From positions 102,501 through 166,500 of the forward strand of contig JAODUO010000640.1 in the NCBI GenBank assembly GCA_025642075.2: DNA of 64,000 bases, written 5' to 3'. The notes beneath the pieces were generated by a model. The model ran no database searches. It was not told the origin of the DNA and saw nothing but the letters and a program-made list of their open reading frames with translations. The position numbers and the translations under genes were made by a program. The stretch comes from Ridgeia piscesae (taxonomy: Eukaryota; Annelida; Polychaeta; Sabellida; Siboglinidae). The first letter of the stretch is position 1. Every line of letters starts with the position of its first letter. Below are positions 26,488 through 36,728 of the stretch, one piece after another.

Positions 26488-26630
26488 CTTGTATCCCGGT
26501 GAACATAATACTCTATTAACTTGTATCCCAGTGAACATAATACTCTATTAACTTGTATCCCAGTGAACATAATACTCTATTAACTTGTATCCCAGTGAAC
26601 ATAATACTCTATTAACTTGTATTCCAGTGC
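26488..26630. repeat. 32-bp tandem repeat, 4.5 copies
   Basis: CTTGTATCCCAGTGAACATA followed by ATACTCTATTAA, at 26488, 26520, 26552, 26584 and (partial) 26616. The ATACTCTATTAA part also occurs in the adjacent hairpin arm. The rest of 26359-27009 shows no gene. Confidence 0.92.
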
Positions 26631-27009
26631 ATTTCTACCTTGTCTTAATAAAAAAGCCTTACAAAATGTATTAATGATCATAAATTGTATGTTTTTGTTA
26701 GAGCCTAGTACAACGTTTGCCTGCCTGCCTATGTATATTATACACACACTTGTAATTATGCCGACATGATTTTGTGTGCAACCTATTATAAGTGACCACC
26801 TGTCTTGAGTGACTGCTGTTGCTGGGCTGGAGGGGTGGTCGCTCAAGACAGGTTTTACTGTCTAATGTTTTATCTGTTCTAACTAAAATCCTAGATAAAG
26901 TATCTTTCTACTAATCACTGGCCATTGCAGTCTGAGTACTGCAGGCAGAGTGTGACAGACATGTGCTCCATAACAAGTTAAATACTTGTAATTTGTGTTT
27001 TCTAGTTAT

Positions 27010-28236
27010 TAGTTTATATTATAAAATCACCTTGTACTTTCACATGTGTGTCTGTATATTAGTTTATATTATAAAGTCACCTTGTACTTACACATGTGTG
27101 TCTGTATATTAGTTTATATTATAAAATCACCTTGTACTTACACATGTGTGTCTGTATATTAGTTTATATTATAAAGTCACCTTGTACTTTCACATGTGTG
27201 TCTGTATATTAGTTTATATTATAAAGTCACCTTGTACTTACACATGTGTGTCTGTATATTAGTTTATATTATAAAGTTACCTTGTACTTTCACATGTGTG
27301 TCTGTATATTAGTTTATATTATAAAGTTACCTTGTACTTTCACATGTGTGTCTGTATATTAGTTTATATTATAAAATCACCTTGTACTTTCACATGTGTG
27401 TCTGTATATTAGTTTATATTATAAAGTCACCTTGTACTTTCACATGTGTGTCTGTATATTAGTTTATATTATAAAGTTACCTTGTACTTTCACATGTGTG
27501 TCTGTATATTAGTTTATATTATAAAGTTACCTTGTACTTTCACATGTGTGTCTGTATATTAGTTTATATTATAAAGTTACCTTGTACTTTCACATGTGTG
27601 TCTGTATATTAGTTTATATTATAAAATCACCTTGTACTTTCACATGTGTGTCTGTATATTAGTTTATATTATAAAATCACCTTGTACTTTCACATGTGTG
27701 TCTGTATATTAGTTTATATTATAAAATCACCTTGTACTTACACATGTGTGTCTGTATATTAGTTTATATTATAAAGTTACCTTGTACTTTCACATGTGTG
27801 TCTGTATATTAGTTTATATTATAAAGTTACCTTGTACTTTCACATGTGTGTCTGTATATTAGTTTATATTATAAAATCACCTTGTACTTTCACATGTGTG
27901 TCTGTATATTAGTTTATATTATAAAATCTCCTTGTACTTTCACATGTGTGTCTGTATATTAGTTTATATTATAAAGTCACCTTGTACTTACACATGTGTG
28001 TCTGTATATTAGTTTATATTATAAAGTTACCTTGTACTTTCACATGTGTGTCTGTATATTAGTTTATATTATAAAGTTACCTTGTACTTTCACATGTGTG
28101 TCTGTATATTAGTTTATATTATAAAATCACCTTGTACTTTCACATGTGTGTCTGTATATTAGTTTATATTATAAAATCACCTTGTACTTTCACATGTGTG
28201 TCTGTATATTAGTTTATATTATAAAGTTACCTTGTA
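27010..28236. repeat. 50-bp minisatellite, about 24.5 copies (intron 1)
   Basis: Exact 50-bp period, with AGTTTATATTATAAAGTCAC as anchor and CACATGTGTGTCTGTATATT as the second half. Only a few positions vary (AATCAC / AGTCAC / AGTTAC; CTTTCAC / CTTACAC). The variants come in runs, pointing to recent multi-unit duplication. Confidence 0.97.
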
Positions 28237-28501
28237 TAAATGCAACATGGGTGATGGGTCCAAATAAATATTAATGCACCTTGGTAGAGGGTGTAACTTG
28301 TACATTTTAGACTTATAGATTTTTGTGAATTGTATGGGCTTATGTCATACGAAGAAATCCTTATGTGGATATATTTGTAATTTTGACAATTTTAGGACAG
28401 GATGAATGCGAAACTGACAGTCGCAATAAATCAAAAGCAATCATCCAAGATGACTGGAAATAATTTTTTTAATGGAATAATCGGGTACGCTCGAAGTTGG
28501 G

Positions 28502-28576
28502 AGATTTAACAAGATTGAACAAGATTGCCACCTAGAGATTCAACTGTAGATGGCAGGTGGACTAGGAAGCCATTTG
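28502..28576 (-). mobile_element. LINE 3'-end fragment
   Basis: Matches the 3' tail of the LINE at 42153-44505: AAGATTGCCACCTAGAGATT and GGTGGACTAGGAAGCCATTT are shared, as is the terminal ATTTAACAAG unit. Only the last ~75 bp is present, as for a severely 5'-truncated insertion. Confidence 0.75.
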
Positions 28577-28722
28577 GCTATCATGACATGATCACACTAT
28601 GTTTGAGCCATCATTTATGTATGTGGTGTTGGAGGCAGTGTGTTTGTTGTCAGTCACCAGGCTGGTGGTGAGCAGATGTGACTGAACACAGCGGCAGCTT
28701 CACCACCTTCTAAATACACACC

Positions 28723-29444
28723 CAATAGGGCGTGCAAGTCTCGCGCGCCAAAACGAGGCTGGGGGCAGTTGGGGGCAGGAGGTCCATATACTCCATGTTA
28801 ACATATAGGACTTTGTTTTGTTTTGGTCGTAATAATCGAACTGTCCCGAAATAGCGTATTTCAGTTATATTGTCCGAAGGATTATTACAAGCAGAAGCAG
28901 TGGAACATTTTGCCGGTGACAATGATCACGGAAATCATGAATTTTAATCGATTATTATGGTGGTTGCCATGGCAATAGCGGCAAGTACTTGTGTTTGGCG
29001 ATCTTGACTAATAATGAAGAGTGCCAGTTTTCGCGCAGTACAACCTGTTTGGGCCAAACATATACATGTGTTATGATTATGTGCATTTGACAACTTGTCA
29101 GATATAAGTGCTTATCGAAACGACAACGTACAGCAATGTAAAACGCAAATCCCGTAAAAAACACACACAGCCTAGCATCATGTCGATTATCTGCACTACG
29201 TAAATCGCTATGTGCCTATGATAGTGTGGTAAACTCAATATTAAATCGGACATTTAAGATAAGAAACGTATAACACAAGATATTTATGAACTGATTTCCT
29301 AGTATTCATCAGTGAAGCTACAACTGTCATCCATCGTTAGAATATTATTCTTGTGTCCAGTCCCCAATTAGTCTCGCTTAGTCCCCAATAAGCTCCAGTC
29401 GCGCGGAGTCACGCCATGTATCGTGACCCACTTGCAGGCCCTAT
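28723..29444 (-). mobile_element. 0.73-kb TIR element, copy 2 (inverted)
   Basis: Reverse-complement copy of 17597-18330 with scattered substitutions and small indels. It starts CAATAGGGCGTGCAAGT and ends ACTTGCAGGCCCTAT. The shared frame (start at 28922 on the minus strand) differs by a handful of residues from copy 1. It lies in intron 1 of the MFSD5-like gene. Confidence 0.8.
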
Positions 29445-30911
29445 ACAATATGACTGGTGACAAATGAGCCCCTTCACAGTGTCTACTTCAGTTGGTGGGA
29501 CTTTGATGGTCATGCCATGTTAGTTATACAGGAAGTCATCTCAAAACATCTTTACTAACTATACACACTCAATCTTAGATATTTCCTGCTTCATTGAGAC
29601 ATATGATAGAGCTACCAGGCATACAGTAAGCATAGACTGATGGTCAAACAAGGTTTCCACTATATTATGATCACACTTAAATTGTGCATTTCCACAAAGA
29701 TCGTATTTGTGTCAGTACTTTTGCTAGTCAAATGTCAATGTAGGTCACTGATTGAAGGTCAGTCTTGTTCATTGATGTGACGCAGTCAACATCTGGTGTC
29801 CATGACAACCCAGAGCTCATACAACAAGGATGCCATAAATAAAAAATCTGGAGATATGGGCTGTAGTTTGTAAGTCCGTTATATACAATGTAATGATAAA
29901 ATATATGTAAAAGTATTCCCAAAGTATTTGTAAATACTCCTATTTATAATGAGTAACCATATGATTACTTTCCTACGTACGCATAAAAGTATGAGTAGCA
30001 AGACCACAGATCTCTATTGTCCTGGTCGGGAAACTCATTCGCAGGATTCATAAAATAATAAATAAAGTAGTACTTTGTGAAATATCGGTACAGTGTACCA
30101 AAGTACAAATGAGGATGATTAATGAATACTTCAGCCCCAACCAGCGTATAAGCCTGAGGCTGCCCAAAGGTTTATACACAGACAATACAATTAATATGAT
30201 AAATTCATAAAATTCTGCTAATTGACAATTTTGCATACCCTCAGTAATCAAGAGTATCTATGGATGTTACACATTGCACCCTCTAACGGACCGTCAACAT
30301 TTTGAACTGGCAGTGAATGATTATAAATTCTCCCAATTATCTCTGTGCTCTGATGTCTGTGTCGACATGTGATGGCATTTAAAATGTTACTAACTTCACT
30401 TCACTTTCACTTCACTTTACTTTATTGTCCTTAAAAAGGATATGCATTTTACAACATCACAATTGATCACTGTTGATGAACTCAGCCAATACTGACAGAC
30501 TCAGCCACAATACGGGAGAATTGAACTGCGATATGGATGCATTTAGTCAATATGGATTTTGATTATGCTCCATGCAGCAATACCAACGAGAATGCGTTTA
30601 TATTATTAATTGGCTGTTTATTACATGTATGATGTATTCAGGCAGTAAGTTGCTCACACAGTTAACATTGTTGTAGGGTGCTATAGTGGAAGTAGGAATA
30701 GGACTAGGAGCAATAATACTGTGGTTCACAGATCTAGTATTTTTTTATTCAAATGTGTTTGAAAGCCAACAGTGGAAATGATGTCATTAGATGTTGCAGG
30801 TAGAACTGAGCACTGTAAACATTAGCCATGTTAACTGTGTAATTGTAAATATTAACCCTGGTGCAGTGTGTTTACGCTGGATGTGACTGATGGAATGGTG
30901 GTATGTTTCAG
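29445..30911. other. Rest of intron 1
   Basis: AT-rich intron sequence without a supported gene. At about 30395-30470 a run of CTTCACTTCACTTT units next to TTATTGTCCTT looks like the tail of a minus-strand retroposon. Confidence 0.45.
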
Positions 30912-31056
30912 CGGCGGATTGGATGCAAGGACCCTATGTGTATGCACTATATGACAACTACGGGATGTCACCCTATGACATCAATGTCCTCTTTGTCGCA
31001 GGCTTTGGTTCCAGCATGGTTGTTGGAACAGCAGTTGGCTCATTCGCTGATAGATA
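30912..31056 (+). CDS. MFSD5: MFSD5-like, coding exon 2
   Basis: Acceptor TTTCAG|CGG, phase 1. Encodes ADWMQGPYVYALYDNYG, then a helix with VLFVAGFGSSMVVGTAVGS and FADR. The donor GATA|GTAGGT (phase 2) leaves TA to be completed by exon 3 as Tyr. This restores the DRYGRR motif typical of major-facilitator loop 2-3 and avoids the TAG stop that read-through would meet. Confidence 0.93.
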
Positions 31057-31377
31057 GTAGGTTTTATGAATTTCCCTAGTTTACTAGGCAATCTAATTGC
31101 ACACACATACATGTTAGTGTGACTTGTAGAAGTAACATTTTACATTTGCAAAATGCATTACAGCATATATGATATTTCACAAAATCACATCAATTATTCG
31201 CATAAGAATGAATAGCTATTGTTTAGGAGTGCAACCCCCAAAACACCAGTATTTTACTATGGGTATAAATCATTTTCTTGAATTATGCATAAAATGCATA
31301 AAACCAATATATTATGCACCATATTTAGCACATCAAATATAATTTAAAGAAAAGGGTTCTGTGACTAACATGTTTAA

Positions 31378-31560
31378 TAGCAACAGTACTGCATGTAGTA
31401 GTCATAACGTTTTCTTTTTAAAACTCAGTATTGGCAAACGTGCTTTCTCTGTGGCTGCACCAACAACCTGGAATCAACTCCCTATTATAATTAAATCTTC
31501 TCAAACTATAGTCACCTTTCATAAAAAACAACATTATTTGTTTGATTTAAATGTGCTTTT
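31378..31560 (+). pseudogene. LINE ORF2 C-terminal fragment in intron 2
   Basis: Encodes KLSIGKRAFSVAAPTTWNQL, then P-I-I-I...TIVTFHKK. The RAFSVAAPTxWNxLP...TF pattern is the usual C-terminal end of Jockey/CR1-type reverse transcriptases. No catalytic RT motifs are present. The frame continues by chance through exon 3 of the host gene (31792-31852) in the same reading frame, but there is an intervening intron acceptor. Confidence 0.7.
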
Positions 31561-31791
31561 CCACCATACTTTTCCAGCAGTTCCCTGCTCCAGTGACGAC
31601 TTTTGCCTGTCCTTTATGGTTATATCAAATGATTTTGTTTGCATCTCTGAGCTTGACTTTCAAGGATATAGGCACTATAGAAGTGTTACAATTATTATTA
31701 TAACATTTAATATCAAATTCTTAGCATTTCTTGTTTTAAGGGTTAATATAAATGTGATTCTTGCTCCAAAAATGTGGTTTCTGACTTTCAG

Positions 31792-31852
31792 TGGAAGACG
31801 GACTAACTGCATCTTGTATGGGGTCTTATATGGACTGTCATGTGTGACTAAG
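31792..31852 (+). CDS. MFSD5: MFSD5-like, coding exon 3
   Basis: Short 61-bp exon: acceptor TTTCAG|TGG, donor AAG|GTAATT, phase 0 exit. Encodes GRRTNCILYGVLYGLSCVTK, the end of motif A and the next helix. It lies 735 bp after exon 2, with a LINE 3' fragment in the intervening intron. Confidence 0.9.
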
Positions 31853-31984
31853 GTAATTAATGACAGTTCCAGTTGTTACAATAAAGGTTTGGTTTCACAT
31901 AGCAGTGTTAGTGGGAAACAGTGCACTAATAAAACTGCTTTAACTTGAAAGTCCAGACTCATTAACAGTTCGTGCAGTAAGGAA

Positions 31985-34563
31985 TACAACCCAGTGGGGT
32001 GTCACCAAGGAAATACAACACAGCGGGTGTCACCAAGGAATACAACACAGCGGGGTGTCACCAAGGAACTACAACACAGCGGGGTGTCACCAAGGAACTA
32101 CAACACAGCGGGGTGTCACCAAGGATACAACACAGCGGGTGTCACCAAGGAATACAACACAGCGGGGTGTCACCAAGGAATACAACACAGCGGGTGTCAC
32201 CAAGGAATACAACACAGCGGGGTGTCACCAAGGAATACAACACAGCGGGGTGTCACCAAGGAATACAACACAGCGGGGTGTCACCAAGGAATACAACACA
32301 GCGGGGTGTCACCAAGGAATACAACACAGCGGGGTGTCACCAAGGAATACAACACAGCGGGGTGTCACCAAGGAATACAACACAGCGAGGTGTCACCAAG
32401 GAATACAACACAGCGGGGTGTCACCAAGGAATACAACACAGCGGGTGTCACCAAGGAATACAACACAGCGGGTGTCACCAAGGAATACAACACAGCGGGT
32501 GTCACCAAGGAATACAACACAGCGGGGTGTCACCAAGGAATACAACACAGCGGGTGTCACCAAGGAATACAACACAGCGGGGTGTCACCAAGGAATACAA
32601 CACAGCGGGTGTCACCAAGGAATACAACACAGCGGGGTGTCACCAAGGAATACAACACAGCGGGGTGTCACCAAGGAAATACAACACAGCGGGTGTCACC
32701 AAGGAATACAACACAGCGGGTGTCACCAAGGAATACAACACAGCGGGTGTCACCAAGGAATACAACACAGCGGGTGTCACCAAGGAATACAACACAGCGG
32801 GTGTCACCAAGGAATACAACACAGCGGGTGTCACCAAGGAATACAACACAGCGGGGTGTCACCAAGGAATACAACACAGCGGGGTGTCACCAAGGAACTA
32901 CAACACAGCGGGTGTCACCAAGGAATACAACACAGCGGGGTGTCACCAAGGAATACAACACAGCGGGGTGTCACCAAGGAATACAACACAGCGGGTGTCA
33001 CCAAGGAATACAACACAGCGGGTGTCACCAAGGAATACAACACAGCGGGGTGTCACCAAGGAATACAACACAGCGGGTGTCACCAAGGAATACAACACAG
33101 CGGGTGTCACCAAGGAATACAACACAGCGGGTGTCACCAAGGAATACAACACAGCGGGTGTCACCAAGGAATACAACACAGCGGGGTGTCACCAAGGAAT
33201 ACAACACAGCGGGGTGTCACCAAGGAACTACAACACAGCGGGTGTCACCAAGGAATACAACACAGCGGGTGTCACCAAGGAATACAACACAGCGGGGTGT
33301 CACCAAGGAATACAACACAGCGGGGTGTCACCAAGGAATACAACACAGCGGGTGTCACCAAGGAATACAACACAGCGGGGTGTCACCAAGGAATACAACA
33401 CAGCGGGTGTCACCAAGGAATACAACACAGCGGGGTGTCACCAAGGAACTACAACACAGCGGGTGTCACCAAGGAATACAACACAGCGGGGTGTCACCAA
33501 GGAACTACAACACAGCGGGTGTCACCAAGGAATACAACACAGCGGGGTGTCACCAAGGAATACAACACAGCGGGTGTCACCAAGGAATACAACACAGCGG
33601 GGTGTCACCAAGGAACTACAACACAGCGGGTGTCACCAAGGAATACAACACAGCGGGGTGTCACCAAGGAATACAACACAGCGGGTGTCACCAAGGAATA
33701 CAACACAGCGGGGTGTCACCAAGGAATACAACACAGCGGGTGTCACCAAGGAATACAACACAGCGGGTGTCACCAAGGAATACAACACAGCGGGGTGTCA
33801 CCAAGGAATACAACACAGCGGGTGTCACCAAGGAATACAACACAGCGGGTGTCACCAAGGAATACAACACAGCGGGTGTCACCAAGGAATACAACACAGC
33901 GGGTGTCACCAAGGAATACAACACAGCGGGTGTCACCAAGGAATACAACACAGCGGGTGTCACCAAGGAATACAACACAGCGGGGTGTCACCAAGGAATA
34001 CAACACAGCGGGTGTCACCAAGGAATACAACACAGCGGGTGTCACCAAGGAATACAACACAGCGGGTGTCACCAAGGAATACAACACAGCGGGTGTCACC
34101 AAGGAATACAACACAGCGGGTGTCACCAAGGAATACAACACAGCGGGGTGTCACCAAGGAATACAACACAGCGGGGTGTCACCAAGGAATACAACACAGC
34201 GAGGTGTCACCAAGGAATACAACACAGCGGGTGTCACCAAGGAATACAACACAGCGGGTGTCACCAAGGAATACAACACAGCGGGTGTCACCAAGGAATA
34301 CAACACAGCGGGGTGTCACCAAGGAATACAACACAGCGGGTGTCACCAAGGAATACAACACAGCGGGTGTCACCAAGGAATACAACACAGCGGGTGTCAC
34401 CAAGGAATACAACACAGCGGGGTGTCACCAAGGAATACAACACAGCGGGTGTCACCAAGGAATACAACACAGCGGGGTGTCACCAAGGAATACAACACAG
34501 CGGGGTGTCACCAAGGAATACAACACAGCGGGTGTCACCAAGGAATACAACACAGCGGGGTGT
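31985..34563. repeat. 27/28-bp minisatellite, about 93 copies (intron 3)
   Basis: Units of AATACAACACAGCGGGGTGT plus CACCAAGG (28 bp), or the same lacking one G (27 bp), with rare AACTACAAC and GCGAGG variants. The unit has no stop codon on the + strand in any frame, and the 27/28 mixture keeps shifting frames. This makes three overlapping open frames of about 850-900 codons; these are products of the repeat, not genes. Confidence 0.97.
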
Positions 34564-34707
34564 CTGCAACGCTATGCAGCTGTTCCTGTCCCGCCAAATA
34601 GCACGACCATGAACGAGACAGCGATCGATAGCAAACGGGCGATCATCAGACGATCAACCAGACAGAAGAAAAGACCTGTGCGTCTGGAGGATTATATTCA
34701 CAAGTGA
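34564..34707 (+). pseudogene. Short basic C-terminal coding tail after the 27/28-bp array
   Basis: The frame leaving the array continues 48 codons into unique sequence, through SKRAIIRRSTRQKKRPVRLE and then DYIHK, to a TGA stop. The R-R-S-T/S-R...R-P-x-R-L motif is common at the C-end of LTR-retrotransposon polyproteins, so this may be a remnant flanking the array. Its length is too short to be sure. Confidence 0.4.
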
Positions 34708-34959
34708 TTGTAATGTGAAAACATGGATCGTAAATTGGACTGTGCAAGTAGCTTAACATTGAACAATAATTTTGACTTAATTGGCCAGTTTACCTGAAAA
34801 GAAGAACATTTCACGTAATAGTTTATAATTATATTAGTCATCCAGATGTTTGAGAACATTCGACATTATTTTAATGAATAATTCTTAATAGTCGTATATG
34901 GACCGTATTACAATGAAGACTAATTGTGAGCATGTGTTTTTACATGTTTGTACTGCACA

Positions 34960-35089
34960 ATAATTATAGTTGTTTGCTATGAATAGATTAAGAATTAGAA
35001 TATTCATAATTTAGAAACACATTAATAATTATAATTGTTTGCTATGAATAGATTAAGAAGTAGAATATTCATAATTCAGAATGACATTA
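34960..35089. repeat. 65-bp direct duplication
   Basis: Two adjacent copies of ATAATTATARTTGTTTGCTA...GAATATTCATAATT, differing at a few positions. The rest of 34708-35751 is AT-rich intron with nothing else recognised. Confidence 0.88.
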
Positions 35090-35751
35090 CGTTGTTTTAG
35101 AACAGAAGGGATGTATCAATATAGCAACGATCATGCACACTAGCGCACTTGTCTTGCTAGCCCGGTAAAGGAGATGGAGATGTACACTGCACTAACAACT
35201 CAATAGAGACAATAAAGAACACATTGAAACATAAACTGTATGTGTATATTTCCCTATGTGTATCAGTTAACATATTTGTCTTGGAAGTGAAAATATTTGT
35301 CATTATACCCCGGTATATCATTTCAATCTCTATAATTGATATATTTATAACGATACACATTCTATAAAAAAATTATGGGAATCCATGATGAGTTGTTTCT
35401 CTGAAACCATTTAAATTGCTCTCAAGATAGGCAAACAAGCTCTTAAGACATGCATCAAATCTTTCATGACTACCACTCAGTAAGTTCTACATGTGTGTTA
35501 AATTATTCCATATCTTTCCACCTCGGTACTGTTTGATACTACCCATACACATCTTTCTGTTTACACACACCCAAACTGTTCACGTGTACACCCAAAACGC
35601 ATTCACATTAGTGCTAAGGAACGGTCACTTTATTTTTATTTGAGTTTTGTCATAATAATTGTTTATCAAAGCATGTTTTTTTAACTCCTATTTTATACAA
35701 AATAATTGCCTATAATTATTATTGTACTAATTTTGCTTCTCATAATTGCAG

Positions 35752-35859
35752 CACTTTAACAACTTTCCCATACTGATGATTGGCCGAGTGCTGGGTGGAA
35801 TAGCAACATCAATTCTGTACAGTGCCTTTGAGTCTTGGCTCAACTGCGAGCACCGCAAG
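35752..35859 (+). CDS. MFSD5: MFSD5-like, coding exon 4
   Basis: Acceptor TTGCAG|CAC, donor AAG|GTCAGG, 36 codons in phase 0. Encodes HFNNFPILMIGRVLGGIATS and LYSAFESWLNCEHRK. The GRxLGG...SAFE(S/A)W stretch is highly characteristic of MFSD5. Confidence 0.93.
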
Positions 35860-35984
35860 GTCAGGCCGGGATGGCACTTGTTATTTCATTCTACCTGGAT
35901 GCATCTGTGAACATGTTATGATTTTTTAATTATCTACCAAAATAGTGACACGAATATAATTACGTTTCATACCACTGTTGCATG

Positions 35985-36480
35985 TGTTGTGACATCCTAC
36001 ATTGTGGTGTTGAGACATCAAGTATTGTTATGATATCATTGTGACATCTACCTGGTACTTATATTAGGACATATGTTACACTTACATCCGATAATATTGT
36101 GACATGTGGCATTGTGACATCTGCGATCTTTGTGACATCCATTTCCAACAACACTAACACTTGGAATCATTGTGACATTCACCTACCAATATGACATCCA
36201 CCGTCATGGTGACATTCACACCATTATGACATGGGATATCATTGTGACATCCACCACCATAGCCACATTTGCTTCACTTGTGAAACCCATAATAGCACCT
36301 GATATCATAGTGACATACATTGCATTGCTATACCTGACATAATTAATATCAGACAATTATGATGTTTAGCATAACTGTAACATCATGGTCACTGTGACAC
36401 CCAACATAATCATGACAGCAAGCACCATTCAAATATCCAGCATTGTTGTGCCTTCCACTATGGTGGTGACATTCACTCTT
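35985..36480. repeat. Degenerate CATTGTGACATC-rich repeat (intron 4)
   Basis: TGTGACATC / GTGACATTCAC recurs more than fifteen times at irregular intervals with diverged spacers, fitting an old, decayed minisatellite. Confidence 0.65.
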
Positions 36481-36555
36481 CTAAACTTATGTATACTTAA
36501 TACTACCAAAATATAAACAAATTGGAAAGTAACTAATGTTGTCATTTTGTTCCAG

Positions 36556-36674
36556 CGAGGTTTTGACCCTGATCTCATTGAGAATATTTTCTCAAATGCA
36601 GTTTACAGTAACTCAGTCATTGCCATTCTGTCTGGAGTACTCGCTCAAGCCTGTGTCGACTACTTTGGATATGT
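36556..36674 (+). CDS. MFSD5: MFSD5-like, coding exon 5
   Basis: Acceptor TTCCAG|CGA, donor ATGT|GTAAGT, exit phase 2. Encodes RGFDPDLIENIFSNAVYSNS followed by a hydrophobic helix (VIAILSGVLAQACVDYFGY). The 36-bp minisatellite begins only ~55 bp after the donor. Confidence 0.92.
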
Positions 36675-36728
36675 GTAAGTTGCTCATTTATTTCCATTCT
36701 CTTCTAGGATACCCATATCCAACAAATG

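Noticed and set aside
27010..28236. Centromeric or genome-wide satellite
   Set aside because: Only ~24 copies, confined to one intron; no evidence of wider occurrence can be had from this window.
31361..31948. A single 195-codon gene
   Set aside because: It is a chance fusion in one frame of a LINE C-terminal fragment, intron sequence and exon 3 of the MFSD5-like gene.
31994..34612. Three ~850-900-codon frames
   Set aside because: Products of the 27/28-bp array; all three frames encode the same peptides in shifted order.
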